Source of the DNA: JAAXQD01 sp032126435
GTDB taxonomy: Bacteria; Desulfobacterota; Desulfobacteria; Desulfobacterales; UBA11574
DNA length: 42,624 nt
Assembly: GCA_032126435.1 (NCBI GenBank)
Contig: JAQBBE010000313.1
Span: forward strand, 1 to 42,624
Reading direction: 5' to 3'
The notes beneath the pieces are model-generated. The model was given only the letters and a program-made list of their open reading frames with translations, was not told the origin of the DNA and did not search any database. Numbering within the stretch: position 1 is the first letter of the stretch; the number at the start of each line of letters is the position of its first letter. Position numbers and translations under genes: made by a program. Shown piece after piece: positions 25,915-35,079 of the stretch.

Positions 25915-26733
25915 TCAGCGAATATCAGAACTTTTGTTAATATTATGGCTAAATGGGCTTGATCCGTGCTCATTTGCCCCGTTATATCCAGTCAATTTTG
26001 TTTTTATTTTTCGATGATGCCGAACGGTCAAGATAGGACTTGAAACGGTATACGCAAGGCCTAACAGAAATAGCGCAATGGATGGCTGAGCGGCGATAAA
26101 AATCAATATCAGGATGATCGCCACCAGAACATTGAAATTCATTTTTTTAAACAGTTCAGGCTTTTTGAAACTGTTATATTTTATTGTGCTAACCATTAAA
26201 AAAGAAAGAATGTACAGCAAAACAAGAATGAATATGGGATTTATTTTCCCTTCTATGCCAAATTTATGGCAAAATAAAACGGTTGTTGCCGCCATGCCTG
26301 CTGCGGCCGGAATCGGAAGACCGACAAAGTGATCGCTGCTAATTGTGCCCACTTGGGAGTTGAAACGTGCCAGGCGGAGCGCCCCGCAAGCCAAGAAAAG
26401 AAATGCTGCCAGCCAGCCAAGTCTTCCTAGGGGCTTGAGAGCCCACAAATATACCATTAATCCAGGGGCAAGACCAAAAGATATTAGATCTGCCAAAGAA
26501 TCGTATTCAATACCGAATTTGCTGGTAGTATTCGTAGCTCTGGCAATTTTACCGTCCATGATATCAAAGATGACGCCGATAATAATCGCCACCGCCGCAG
26601 CAATAAATTTTCCGTTTACTGAAGCGATAACAGCATAAAAGCCGAAAAAAAGGTTAAGCGATGTAAAAATGTTGGGCAATATGTAAATTCCACGCCGCGA
26701 CTTTTCTTTTTTAAATCTTTTGGTTCTTTTCAT
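25915..26733 (-). CDS. pssA: CDP-diacylglycerol-serine phosphatidyltransferase
   Basis: The 272-residue membrane protein joins CDP-diacylglycerol and serine to phosphatidylserine. The CDP-alcohol phosphotransferase signature is complete: D60-G61-x2-A64-R65-x8-G74-x3-D78-x3-D82. Several hydrophobic helices follow (for example AAAVAIIIGVIF, PIFILVLLYILSFLMV, VLVAIILILIFIA). A basic N terminus (MKRTKRFKKEKSRRG) and a hydrophilic C-terminal tail of about 40 residues flank them. It overlaps psd by 4 nt (ATGA), so product and next enzyme are made together. Confidence 0.97.
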   Translation of the reverse strand: MKRTKRFKKEKSRRGIYILPNIFTSLNLFFGFYAVIASVNGKFIAAAVAIIIGVIFDIMDGKIARATNTTSKFGIEYDSLADLISFGLAPGLMVYLWALKPLGRLGWLAAFLFLACGALRLARFNSQVGTISSDHFVGLPIPAAAGMAATTVLFCHKFGIEGKINPIFILVLLYILSFLMVSTIKYNSFKKPELFKKMNFNVLVAIILILIFIAAQPSIALFLLGLAYTVSSPILTVRHHRKIKTKLTGYNGANEHGSSPFSHNINKSSDIR

Positions 26734-27401
26734 GTCAAATCTCCTAAAACAGATGTTCCGGCTTTCACCCTATCCCCGACAGTCACTTTTAAATTTGTGT
26801 CAGGCGGAAGGTAAACATCAAGACGTGACCCAAAACATATTAAGCCAAAACGCTGTCCCCGGGCAACAATGTCACCCTCCTGAATTTTACAAATAATACG
26901 TCTTGCAATCAGCCCTGCAATCTGTACCGTACAGATTTTTTTCCCTTCTTCGGTTTCCAGAGTTACTGCGTTGTGCTCGTTTTGGCTCGAAGCCTTGTCA
27001 AGATTTGCTGAAAAAAATTTCCCAGGATAATAATTTACCGTTTTCACATGCCCTTCATGGGGAATACGATTTACATGAACATTAAAAATCGACATGAAGA
27101 TGCTGATCTTAATGCATGATCCTTCATAAAACCGGCTGTCGTCCACCGGACCCGCTGAGATAATTTTGCCGTCGGCCGGCGAAATCACAGCGCCTTTTAA
27201 ATTGGGAACAACACGGTCCGGGTCCCTGAAAAAATAACAGATGAAAAAACTGGCAGCGAGTCCAATCAGGGCCAGGGTGGTCAATTCCAAAAGGGCGAAT
27301 ACAATCGTCGTAAATACAGAAGCAAATATAAAAGGATACCCGGCACTTGCCACTGGAAAAGCGGTATGACTGGGCGAGTCTGGCCTCGAAAAATTATGCA
27401 T
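26730..27401 (-). CDS. psd: Phosphatidylserine decarboxylase proenzyme
   Basis: The 223-residue proenzyme makes phosphatidylethanolamine. It is the short form (Psd-B/archaetidylserine-like length). Self-cleavage at G191-S192 (LICFGSRLDVYLPP) would create the pyruvoyl group and the small subunit. An N-terminal membrane part (IFASVFTTIVFALL and LALIGLAASFFICYFF) precedes the catalytic block with SPADGKI, FMSIFNVHVNRIPHEG and NEHNAVTLET. It is the first gene of the eight-gene leftward unit, with a promoter at 27535-27564. Confidence 0.97.
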   Translation of the reverse strand: MHNFSRPDSPSHTAFPVASAGYPFIFASVFTTIVFALLELTTLALIGLAASFFICYFFRDPDRVVPNLKGAVISPADGKIISAGPVDDSRFYEGSCIKISIFMSIFNVHVNRIPHEGHVKTVNYYPGKFFSANLDKASSQNEHNAVTLETEEGKKICTVQIAGLIARRIICKIQEGDIVARGQRFGLICFGSRLDVYLPPDTNLKVTVGDRVKAGTSVLGDLT

Positions 27402-27496
27402 CTAATCTACCTTGTTTAACTGGCTGCAGAGCGCTTTGATTTACCCTAAATTCGGGCAAACAAAATTGAGAAAATCAAAAAATAAATATATAAACT

Positions 27497-27529
27497 GTTT
27501 AGGGTTCTATGATTATAAAAAGCCTAAAC
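27497..27529 (-). promoter_or_regulatory. Hairpin near the predicted 5' end of the psd transcript
   Basis: GTTTAGG (27497-27503) and CCTAAAC (27523-27529) form a 7-bp stem with a 19-nt loop. The predicted start of the psd transcript is near 27528, so the stem would sit at the very 5' end, a position that can stabilise mRNA. The rest of 27402-27715 holds no gene I can support. Confidence 0.35.
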
Positions 27530-27534
27530 TTAAA

Positions 27535-27564
27535 TTTATATCAATATCGATCTGAAATTGTCAA
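27535..27564 (-). promoter_or_regulatory. Promoter of the psd operon
   Basis: On the minus strand TTGACA (27559-27564) and TATAAA (27535-27540) are 18 nt apart. Both hexamers are near consensus, and the site is the only strong one upstream of psd. The leader is about 125 nt. Confidence 0.7.
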
Positions 27565-27715
27565 TAATAACCGCAATGATGATCGTTTTTCCCTGCTCGT
27601 CTCACTCGCGCTGTTGTTGAATTATCATTGATGGAAAATCGCATCTTGTTTTTATTGAAGTTTTTTATGGTAATTTTTATGTGCATTTTGGGGATTAACG
27701 GGCGGAAAAGACGCT

Positions 27716-28402
27716 CTATGTATTTACCAAGTTCAGTTCTGCATCGGATTTTCGGATATAATGGGGTATAAATCTATCGATATCGTCCGTATCTTTATTT
27801 TGAAATTTATTCAAGCTAAGAAAGGCTACGGTTGAAGCTTTGATTGTATTTTGGGGCATCGGTACAAAAAATGCTGAATCGCCCATCATGCTCGATAGCA
27901 TCTTCTGATAAAGCAAGGCGCCATTGCCCACAAAAATACATGCTTCATTAATGTCGCGTATCGCATTTTCAGGGGCACAGACTTGCTCCTTCGCCTCCTC
28001 ATTTAAACGGCCCTCTATCAACCTGTATCTGGAAAAATAGACTTCCCCTCGGCGAGCGTCTAAAAGCGGACAGATCAAATATGGCGAATGAGATGCCTGC
28101 ATTGCAAGTGCTTCAAGGCTCGAAATGCCCACCAGCGGCTTTTTTAATCCCGCCGCAAGCCCCTTAACGGTCGTTATCCCGATACGCAGACCGGTAAAAG
28201 ATCCGGGCCCTCTGACAACGGCAAAACCATCCAAATCAGAAAGTTTAAGTCCTGAAAAACCGATGGCCGTATGGATCATATCCATTAAATGTTTTGTATG
28301 GGTCTCCTCTCTGAGCAGTGTAACTTCCGCCAACACGCACTTTTTATCAATAATGGCAACACTGCAGCTTGTGGTAGCTGTATCGACAGCGAGGATTATC
28401 AT
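27716..28402 (-). CDS. tsaB: TsaB, tRNA t6A synthesis protein
   Basis: The 228-residue product is TsaB, partner of TsaD in making N6-threonylcarbamoyl-adenosine at position 37 of ANN-decoding tRNAs. The ASKHA-type fold is recognisable from MIILAVDTATTSCSVAII, THTKHLMDMIH and the typical VRGPGSFTGLRIGITTVKGL. The start is the ATG one nt after the lon stop (TGATATG); 24 open codons upstream overlap lon and are rejected. tsaD and tsaE are not in the window. Coupled translation with lon is likely. Confidence 0.94.
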   Translation of the reverse strand: MIILAVDTATTSCSVAIIDKKCVLAEVTLLREETHTKHLMDMIHTAIGFSGLKLSDLDGFAVVRGPGSFTGLRIGITTVKGLAAGLKKPLVGISSLEALAMQASHSPYLICPLLDARRGEVYFSRYRLIEGRLNEEAKEQVCAPENAIRDINEACIFVGNGALLYQKMLSSMMGDSAFFVPMPQNTIKASTVAFLSLNKFQNKDTDDIDRFIPHYIRKSDAELNLVNT

Positions 28403-28403
28403 A

Positions 28404-30794
28404 TCACCGGCCGTCCACAACTTTACCGTCCATGGCAAGGGAAAGAACTTCATCCATATTTTTAACGGGAACAAAGTCGATCTTGCGCTTTACGTTCAAG
28501 GGAATCTCCTTCAAATCTTTTTTGTTCTTTTCAGGAATGATGATGGTGCGGATTCCGGCCCTCAGGGCCCCTAAAGCTTTTTCCTTCAAACCGCCGATAG
28601 GAAGAACCCTGCCCCTTAGCGTGATTTCACCGGTCATGGCAACATCTCGATTGACCGGTTTATTTGTCAACGCAGAGATAAGGGCTGTGGCCATTGCAGT
28701 ACCGGCAGACGGTCCGTCTTTGGGAATTGCGCCTGCCGGGACGTGAATATGTATATCCTTATTTTCAAAAATGTTTTCTTTGACGCCCAAACTGCGAAGG
28801 TTTGCACGGGCATAACTCAGAGCCGCCCGGGCGGACTCCTGCATAACATCTCCGATTTGGCCGGTTATGATCAACTCCCCTTTTCCGCCGATCAACGATG
28901 CCTCCACATACAGAACCTCACCACCGGCTTGTGTCCAAGCCAGACCGGTAGATAGACCCACCTGGCTATTTTCCTGATCCATTTCAGGGAAATATTTCGG
29001 GACACCCAGGTATTTTTCCAGGTTGTTTTTTGTGATTTTAAAGGGTCCTTTTTCGCCTTCGGCAATTTTACGCGCGACTTTCCGACACAGTGAACCGAGT
29101 TCACGTTCAAGGTTCCTTAAACCGGCTTCGGATGTATATTCTGATATGATCTTAACCAGTGCACCCATACTGATGGACAGCGTTTTTTTCTTCAAACCGT
29201 TCGCCTTTATCTGGCGCGGTATTAGGTGTCGCTGGGCAATGGTCTTTTTTTCTTCTTCGGTATATCCGGACAGTGTAATAACCTCCATCCGGTCAAAAAG
29301 CGCTGAGGGGATGGTATCGGTCAGGTTGGCTGTGAGGATAAACATGACCTTTGAAAGATCAAAGGGTAAATTAATATAGTGGTCGCTAAAAACTGAGTTC
29401 TGTTCAGGATCGAGAGCTTCTAAAAGCGCGGACGAAGGATCCCCTCTAAAATCGGATCCAAGCTTGTCAATTTCATCCATCATGAAAACAGGATTGTTTG
29501 TACCGCTCTGTTTTATCCCCTGCAGTATCCGCCCCGGCAATGAACCGATATAGGTGCGACGATGCCCTCTGATTTCGGCTTCATCCCGGATGCCGCCCAG
29601 AGAAATACGGATGAATTTACGGTTCAGGGCGCTTGCAATGGACTGGCCCAGGGAGGTTTTCCCCACACCGGGCGGACCTACGAAACAAAGAATCGGGCCT
29701 TTCATTTTAGGATTAAGCTTACGTACGCTGAGATGTTCAAGAATACGATCTTTAAGATTGTTAAGCCCAAAATGGTCTCTATCGAGAACCGATTTGGCGT
29801 GCTTGATATTGATGACATCTTTGCTGGTTTTGCTCCATGGCATATCGACCAGCCAGTCCAGATATGTCCGCACAACCGATGCTTCAGCAGCGTCAGGATG
29901 CATCTGTTCTATGCGTTTCACCTGCTTTAAAGCCTCTTTACTCACGATTTTCGGCATCTTGGCGTTTTTTATTTTTCTTTTATAATCCTGAATCTCTTTT
30001 GCCCTGTCATCGCTTTCGCCAAGTTCCCTGTGGATCATTCTGACCTGTTCTCTTAAAAAATAGTCTCGCTGACTCTTGGAAATTTCTTCTTTCACATCCG
30101 ATTGGATCTTCGCTTGCATGGAAGATAATTCAACTTCCCGGGACAGCAGATCGTTGACTTTTTTTAACCGTTCCATGGGATCGATCAATTCGAGCAAATT
30201 CTGAGATTCATCGATTTTTAATTTAAGATTCGAAGCCACGAGGTCGGCAAGTTTCCCAGGGTCATTGATATTTTCAAGAATAACGCTGACATCATTGTTC
30301 ATTTCACCACGCAATGCCAAAATTTTTTCGGAGTGTTCTCGGACATTCCGCATCAGCGCCTCAATCTCCAGATCGATCTTCTCAAACGGCTTATCCGGAA
30401 TAATCTCTATTTTTACACGGTATAAAGATTTTTTTGAAACGTATTTAACGATCCGGGCCTTGGCGATACCCTGTACAAGGGACTTTACGTGTCCATCCGG
30501 AAGTTTGAGCATCCTCAAAATCCGGCTTACGGTACCCACCGTATAAATCTGATCAGGATTCGGATTTTCGATGTTCGGATCTTTTTGTGCAGCTAAAAAC
30601 AGATATCCGTCTTTCTCCACCGCCTCCTCGGCAGCGCGAACCGATTTTTCGCGCCCGATAAAAAGCGGCAGAAGCATATCCGTAAAAATTACGATATCTC
30701 GTACCGAAATCAAAGGAAGCGTATTCGGTATCGGTGCATCCTTTTCATTTTCATCAATTATGCTGATAAGGTCATCTTTGTCGGTTTCAGCCAT
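28404..30794 (-). CDS. lon: ATP-dependent protease Lon
   Basis: The 796-residue product is the hexameric Lon protease, which degrades misfolded and regulatory proteins. Domains in order: the LON substrate-binding domain (about 25-215), a helical linker, the AAA+ module with Walker A GPPGVGKTS (373-381) and Walker B FMMDEIDKLG (437-446), then the LonA-type protease domain with the catalytic serine in KDGPSAGTAM (S696) and lysine in GGLKEKALGA (K739), the same 43-residue distance as in E. coli. It starts with ATG behind GGAGAACC. No sigma-32-type promoter was recognised, although TTGTCA-16-TATAAT at 31040-31067 could drive it through a 240-nt leader. Confidence 0.98.
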   Translation of the reverse strand: MAETDKDDLISIIDENEKDAPIPNTLPLISVRDIVIFTDMLLPLFIGREKSVRAAEEAVEKDGYLFLAAQKDPNIENPNPDQIYTVGTVSRILRMLKLPDGHVKSLVQGIAKARIVKYVSKKSLYRVKIEIIPDKPFEKIDLEIEALMRNVREHSEKILALRGEMNNDVSVILENINDPGKLADLVASNLKLKIDESQNLLELIDPMERLKKVNDLLSREVELSSMQAKIQSDVKEEISKSQRDYFLREQVRMIHRELGESDDRAKEIQDYKRKIKNAKMPKIVSKEALKQVKRIEQMHPDAAEASVVRTYLDWLVDMPWSKTSKDVINIKHAKSVLDRDHFGLNNLKDRILEHLSVRKLNPKMKGPILCFVGPPGVGKTSLGQSIASALNRKFIRISLGGIRDEAEIRGHRRTYIGSLPGRILQGIKQSGTNNPVFMMDEIDKLGSDFRGDPSSALLEALDPEQNSVFSDHYINLPFDLSKVMFILTANLTDTIPSALFDRMEVITLSGYTEEEKKTIAQRHLIPRQIKANGLKKKTLSISMGALVKIISEYTSEAGLRNLERELGSLCRKVARKIAEGEKGPFKITKNNLEKYLGVPKYFPEMDQENSQVGLSTGLAWTQAGGEVLYVEASLIGGKGELIITGQIGDVMQESARAALSYARANLRSLGVKENIFENKDIHIHVPAGAIPKDGPSAGTAMATALISALTNKPVNRDVAMTGEITLRGRVLPIGGLKEKALGALRAGIRTIIIPEKNKKDLKEIPLNVKRKIDFVPVKNMDEVLSLAMDGKVVDGR

Positions 30795-30903
30795 TGGTTC
30801 TCCTGTTGCTACTTTTATTTAAAATCTGTATCTACTTGATCGTGTTGTAAATAATCGTTTATTTTGAAATGCAAAAGCGTCCGCGTTCTCCCGTAAGCTT
30901 GTC

Positions 30904-31018
30904 GAAGATCCCGTTAAACGGGGTTGAAGCGAGGGTTGCCCCGCCTGCCCTGCTGTGCCCGGTGAAATTCACGGCAGTAAAGGGCGATGCCCATTTCAAC
31001 GGGACTGCGAGGATCTTC
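30904..31018. repeat. GC-rich inverted repeat in the lon leader
   Basis: GAAGATCC (30904-30911) and GGATCTTC (31011-31018) bound a block rich in G and C, unlike the AT-rich flanks. Inside are smaller palindromes, CCCGTTAAACGGG (30911-30923) and GTGAAATTCAC (30962-30972). The gap 30795-31205 has no gene I can support. The structure looks like a REP or MITE remnant, and no other copy is in the window. Confidence 0.4.
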
Positions 31019-31039
31019 AATCTTGAATCAATAAGCAAT

Positions 31040-31067
31040 ATTATAAAACATAATTCATTTTTGACAA
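31040..31067 (-). promoter_or_regulatory. Candidate promoter of lon-tsaB
   Basis: On the minus strand TTGTCA (31062-31067) is followed after 16 nt by the consensus TATAAT (31040-31045). A transcript would start near 31033 and run 240 nt through the GC-rich repeat before lon. Confidence 0.55.
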
Positions 31068-31088
31068 TGTCTATCTTGATGAATTCTC

Positions 31089-31137
31089 AAAAAAAATCCA
31101 TTATTGGCCGGCATTTTCTCCGCATTTTCCGCCGGAT
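31089..31137 (-). terminator. Weak candidate terminator after the ABC permease
   Basis: On the minus strand CCGGC and GCCGG form a short stem with a long loop, followed within 12 nt by eight T's (A's at 31089-31096). The stem is poor, but it is the only candidate between the permease stop at 31206 and the lon promoter. Confidence 0.3.
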
Positions 31138-31205
31138 CAACACCCCTCGCCCTTCTGGGCGGAAAGCCTTATCCTTAACCGAGACTCCAAAGTTCGGCAG
31201 CAGGG

Positions 31206-32894
31206 CTATCCCTGAAGTTCCGACAGCTTTTTTTCCCCAAATTTCATGGGAATTATTATGGCGGCAATACTGAGCACAAAGGCTATGACAAAGGATCCTG
31301 TGACCCAGGTCCATTCCAAAAGGGTCAATTCCCTTTGTTTGATATCCGCCAAAAATATTTTGTAAACAGGTCCGGCTTCTATGAAGATGACTGCACCGAT
31401 ATAGCCGGCACACACCATCATGAATAGAATCCCTCCGAAACTCGTCACGGTTTGAGCCGGATTGTCCGCTTTAAAATCAGGATATGCCGCACCAAAGCCG
31501 ATCCCCATCGCAACGACGCCCGGAACCAGGAAAAAGATGGTGACTGTTGAAAGCGCCATCATAAATGGTGTCACTTTAAGTAAGATGTTTGTTGCGATGA
31601 TTAAAATTTCGGTTAAGATCAGCAGCGGGAGAAAATAGATAAAAAACTTTATCCAGAGGTAGCTTCTCAACGCTATTGGAGCCGATTTAACCAGCCAGAA
31701 CGCCTCCCCTTCAATGCTGACCGCAGGATACGCAAATCTGGCCGTAATTGCAGTCAGAACAAACCCCGCAAGACCCATGTTAAGAAAAGAAAGGAGATTC
31801 TGGAGATAAACGGTTTTTATCGGCGTTTTTTCAAGGGGGAGTGCATTGAAATTGTATAAATATAAGACAACCAGTGCAGCGATAAGAAACAGCTGTGACC
31901 ACTGTGTCTGATCCCTGAAAAAAGTTCGAATCTCCTTGGTGATAAATGCCCTCACAGGACCCGGCAGAAATCCTTGGAAACGGATTCCTGAAAACCTGTT
32001 TTTAAAAAGCCGGACTTGCGCCGTGTGGGCTTTTGAAAGCCCTTTAAAGTATACGGCATCTGCGAGAATGATCGCCATAAAAACCATGACGCCGGCCCAG
32101 GTCCAGGAGAGCGCTGTGTGAAACATCCCTTGTTGAATATGACCCGACAGTGCAGCCTTTAGGCTGTCATAAGCCCAGGTGCTCGGAAGGTATGGCGGAG
32201 CAGGTGTCTTTAGGGATTTAAGATAAACGAGGGTGGTTGAAAAAACTTCGGGATCGACCAGGCGCTCCGGCTGTAAAAATCGAAACGCAAAAAAGAGTAT
32301 CAGAAAAAGACATAGGCCAAAAAATATGGACATGTTTCTCATACGGTTCGCCGGTACAAAATTCACAACAAGGACAACCAGTATAACGCTGGTGCTCGAT
32401 GCAATAACCGCCAGAGATAAAATGACCATGATCATATCCCAATAGAAAAAGAATCCGGCCTGATAAACAATTCCATACGATATAAAGATTGGAAGCGTAT
32501 AGACAATAACCATCCAAGAGCTGTCGATGGTGCTTTCGATCCACCGGGCAATAAAAATCTTGAAGCTTGAAACCGGCATGGAATGCACCAGAGAAAGATC
32601 TCTGCTGAGGTACAGCTTGGAAATGGCTGTTAAAATACTGCTGAAAATAAGCAGGGAAAAAAACGTAAGAAGAATCATTGAAAGCAGTTTATGCGCAAGA
32701 ATATCACCCAGTTCTGAAATTTCTTTGAAATAAATGAGAACCCGAAGTGATACCGCAAATATTCCCCCCCAAAAACATATGCCGATGGTTCCGAACAGAA
32801 AAAGCTTGACCCGCCTTCCCCGGTCGTTTTTGAAAAGGCCCTTATTTTTAAAAGAAAAAACCCTCGGCCTCAAAAGTGTGACAACGTGTTTCAT
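31206..32894 (-). CDS. ABC transporter permease, ABC-2 type
   Basis: The 562-residue product is a membrane permease with many hydrophobic segments (for example LFLFGTIGICFWGGIFAVSL, LLSMILLTFFSLLIFSSIL, TVTIFFLVPGVVAMGIGF and the last VTGSFVIAFVLSIAAIII). It pairs with the ATPase gene upstream, which it overlaps by 4 nt (ATGA). The shape, about ten to twelve helices with a long N-terminal cytoplasmic start and no periplasmic binding protein nearby, fits an exporter of the ABC-2 group. Substrate is unknown. The operon also carries a transglutaminase-like protein, so a cell-surface product is possible. Confidence 0.88.
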   Translation of the reverse strand: MKHVVTLLRPRVFSFKNKGLFKNDRGRRVKLFLFGTIGICFWGGIFAVSLRVLIYFKEISELGDILAHKLLSMILLTFFSLLIFSSILTAISKLYLSRDLSLVHSMPVSSFKIFIARWIESTIDSSWMVIVYTLPIFISYGIVYQAGFFFYWDMIMVILSLAVIASSTSVILVVLVVNFVPANRMRNMSIFFGLCLFLILFFAFRFLQPERLVDPEVFSTTLVYLKSLKTPAPPYLPSTWAYDSLKAALSGHIQQGMFHTALSWTWAGVMVFMAIILADAVYFKGLSKAHTAQVRLFKNRFSGIRFQGFLPGPVRAFITKEIRTFFRDQTQWSQLFLIAALVVLYLYNFNALPLEKTPIKTVYLQNLLSFLNMGLAGFVLTAITARFAYPAVSIEGEAFWLVKSAPIALRSYLWIKFFIYFLPLLILTEILIIATNILLKVTPFMMALSTVTIFFLVPGVVAMGIGFGAAYPDFKADNPAQTVTSFGGILFMMVCAGYIGAVIFIEAGPVYKIFLADIKQRELTLLEWTWVTGSFVIAFVLSIAAIIIPMKFGEKKLSELQG

Positions 32895-33613
32895 GATTTT
32901 GTTAGCCTGATGAATATCTGCTCAAGATCGGCCCCTTCAGCATGGACATCTCGCCTCAAATCTTCATAACTGCCTGTTGCAATTAGGGTTCCCTTATGGA
33001 TGATCCCAATTTTATCACAAATGTCTTCGGCCACTTTCAAGGTGTGGGTCGACAAAAAAATGGTGACACCTTCATCTGCAAGATGTTTAAAAAGGTTTTT
33101 GACCATTTTGATCGCCAGAGGATCGAGACCCACCATGGGTTCATCGACGACAATCACTTCGGGATCGTGTAAAAGCGCTGCTGCCATGACCAGACGCTGC
33201 TTCATGCCGTGAGAATAGGACTCGATGAGTTCATTCGACCGATCAGACAGAAAAAACATGTCCAGTTTTTCTTGAGATTTTTTTAAAAACGTATCTTCAT
33301 CCACATCGTAAAGATCGGCAATGAACTTCAGAAACTCCATTCCTGTAAGTTTTTCATAGAGATAGGGTCTGTCGGGAATAAACCCTATTTTTCTTTTGGC
33401 TTGTTCCGGTTGATCCGCCATATTTATTCCACAGATCATCACCGCACCGGAGGTGGGGGCAAGTACACCGCCCATCATGTTGATTGTGGTTGTTTTTCCA
33501 GCACCATTCGGACCGATAAATCCGAAAATTTCCCCCTTCGGCACCCTGAGGTCAAGATGATCCACGGCCAGAAGATTGCCGTATCTTTTGCTCAGATTTT
33601 TAAGTTCTATCAT
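32891..33613 (-). CDS. ABC transporter ATP-binding protein, exporter type
   Basis: The 240-residue ATPase has Walker A GPNGAGKTTT, signature SHGMKQRL (in place of LSGGQ) and Walker B VIVVDEPMVGLDP, with the switch histidine in STHTLK. It resembles the CcmA/DrrA-like ATPases that serve ABC-2 permeases. The start is the ATG giving MIELKNLSKRYG, which overlaps the upstream transglutaminase stop by 4 nt; 47 open codons before it are not ABC-like. The permease follows directly. One ATPase gene and one permease gene imply an ATPase dimer with one or two permease copies. Confidence 0.95.
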   Translation of the reverse strand: MIELKNLSKRYGNLLAVDHLDLRVPKGEIFGFIGPNGAGKTTTINMMGGVLAPTSGAVMICGINMADQPEQAKRKIGFIPDRPYLYEKLTGMEFLKFIADLYDVDEDTFLKKSQEKLDMFFLSDRSNELIESYSHGMKQRLVMAAALLHDPEVIVVDEPMVGLDPLAIKMVKNLFKHLADEGVTIFLSTHTLKVAEDICDKIGIIHKGTLIATGSYEDLRRDVHAEGADLEQIFIRLTKS

Positions 33614-35079
33614 TCTGTCAATCCAGTAATTTTTAATTTTATTTTCCCGATAATGCTCATCAAATCGAGCTGTTTCTCCATGGCTCCACTTGAAAAACGG
33701 ATGTGGGTGACATCTGCCGGCACCTGACCTAAAACCGAATCTGCTGTTATCCACTGTCCAATATAGAGAAGATTCCAGGCATGATAATAAAACCTGCCAT
33801 TCAAATAGACGAGTCCGGCTTCAATCCGGGCGGGGATACCCGAGGCCCTTGCAAGAGCTGCCAGAAGCACGGCATGTTCATTACAGTCACCCACTCTATT
33901 TTCCAGGGTGACAAGGGCATCGGGAAGGGAAAGAACCGGACGTTTTTCAATATTATCATGGAGCCAGGCAACCAGTTTGTTCGCTTTTATTAAAGGTCTG
34001 TCATCGTCGGACACAATTTTGTTTACAAGATTCCGTATGTTGGGATGATCAGACTCTATAAAAAGAGACGGCATTAAAAATCTCTTCTCGATTTCACCCA
34101 TTTTGTTTTTATCAAGAACATCCGGAAGGCCTGATATATTCTCCTTCTTTATGGTAAGGATATTATCTGTTAAGCGTTGTCTCCCCCCTTGGAGCCGGAT
34201 CGTGTTATAATTTACACCGCTGATTTCAACGTCCATTCCTTTAAGCCGAAAGGGATCGTCGATTCGCATATTGGACGATATGGAGGCAACCTCTGTGAGA
34301 TCCAGATCGGATTCTTTTTGTAAACCGGAAAGTGCATCGTCACGGGTTGTTTTTTCGAGACGGATTCCCAGAAACCCTTTCTCCCTGATGACATCACCGT
34401 TTTCTCCGATCCAGGCCAGCTGTGTTGTCCCCTTATAGGACACGGCCATCTTTTTCGTATTTTTTTCAAGTCCCATGTTGACGATTTTTTCCGGACCCAT
34501 CATCTTGATTATGACAGGTTCACTGGCCATACTCACAGGGTCGAAAACCTGAATAGCAAATTCGTCTCCGGTTTTCATTTCAGATGTAACCGCAGCGTTC
34601 AGTATCCCGGAAGGGATATATATTTTTTCTTTGACGCTGATTTGGATATCTTTGGTTGACCCGATGTTGTGTGTTTTTATGGAAAGCACATTTCCGGAAA
34701 CAGACCCTTGAGCTGAAAAATGGAACCGTCCCGAACCCATCTCAAAATCGAACGAAGACAGCGTAAAATCTGAATTGAGCCGGGCGGCGGTTTTAAGAAT
34801 CACGTCCTGAGTGAGCCCCATGGTGTTGAGCCGCATGTAGACCGTTTCTTCGAGGCGGTATCCGGCTTTAATTTTTGAAAATATCGTATGTGAAGATCCA
34901 ATTTTACGGTCATTGAGCCATATATTCATCCATGCGTCTTTTTCAGGCATGGTGTTCAGGGAGGATGGAGACAACGTTGCAGGCGCCGAATGGAATTTAT
35001 TAAACACGTCCAGTCGAAAAGAAAATAGAATCGAAAAAAGAAGTCCGAATATGCCCAAAGCAATCCAGAAAGGTTTCAT
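33610..35079 (-). CDS. Transglutaminase-like membrane-anchored protein
   Basis: The 489-residue product has an N-terminal hydrophobic anchor (FWIALGIFGLLFSILFSF), a long middle part of beta-rich character without recognised motifs, and a C-terminal transglutaminase-like domain (about 345-460). The triad is visible: C399 in VGDCNEHAVLLAALAR, H433 in YYHAWNLLYI and D447 in ITADSVLG. Such domains in bacteria are often cysteine proteases or amidases rather than cross-linking enzymes. The orientation of the anchor suggests the domain faces the periplasm. It overlaps recC by 1 nt (TAATG) and the ABC ATPase by 4 nt, so it belongs to the same operon. It may act on what the exporter carries; this is inference. 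Confidence 0.85.
   Translation of the reverse strand: MKPFWIALGIFGLLFSILFSFRLDVFNKFHSAPATLSPSSLNTMPEKDAWMNIWLNDRKIGSSHTIFSKIKAGYRLEETVYMRLNTMGLTQDVILKTAARLNSDFTLSSFDFEMGSGRFHFSAQGSVSGNVLSIKTHNIGSTKDIQISVKEKIYIPSGILNAAVTSEMKTGDEFAIQVFDPVSMASEPVIIKMMGPEKIVNMGLEKNTKKMAVSYKGTTQLAWIGENGDVIREKGFLGIRLEKTTRDDALSGLQKESDLDLTEVASISSNMRIDDPFRLKGMDVEISGVNYNTIRLQGGRQRLTDNILTIKKENISGLPDVLDKNKMGEIEKRFLMPSLFIESDHPNIRNLVNKIVSDDDRPLIKANKLVAWLHDNIEKRPVLSLPDALVTLENRVGDCNEHAVLLAALARASGIPARIEAGLVYLNGRFYYHAWNLLYIGQWITADSVLGQVPADVTHIRFSSGAMEKQLDLMSIIGKIKLKITGLTE

Noticed and set aside
30869..31273. 134-codon rightward frame between lon and the permease
   Set aside because: It covers the GC-rich repeat and the end of the permease on the other strand, and has no family resemblance.
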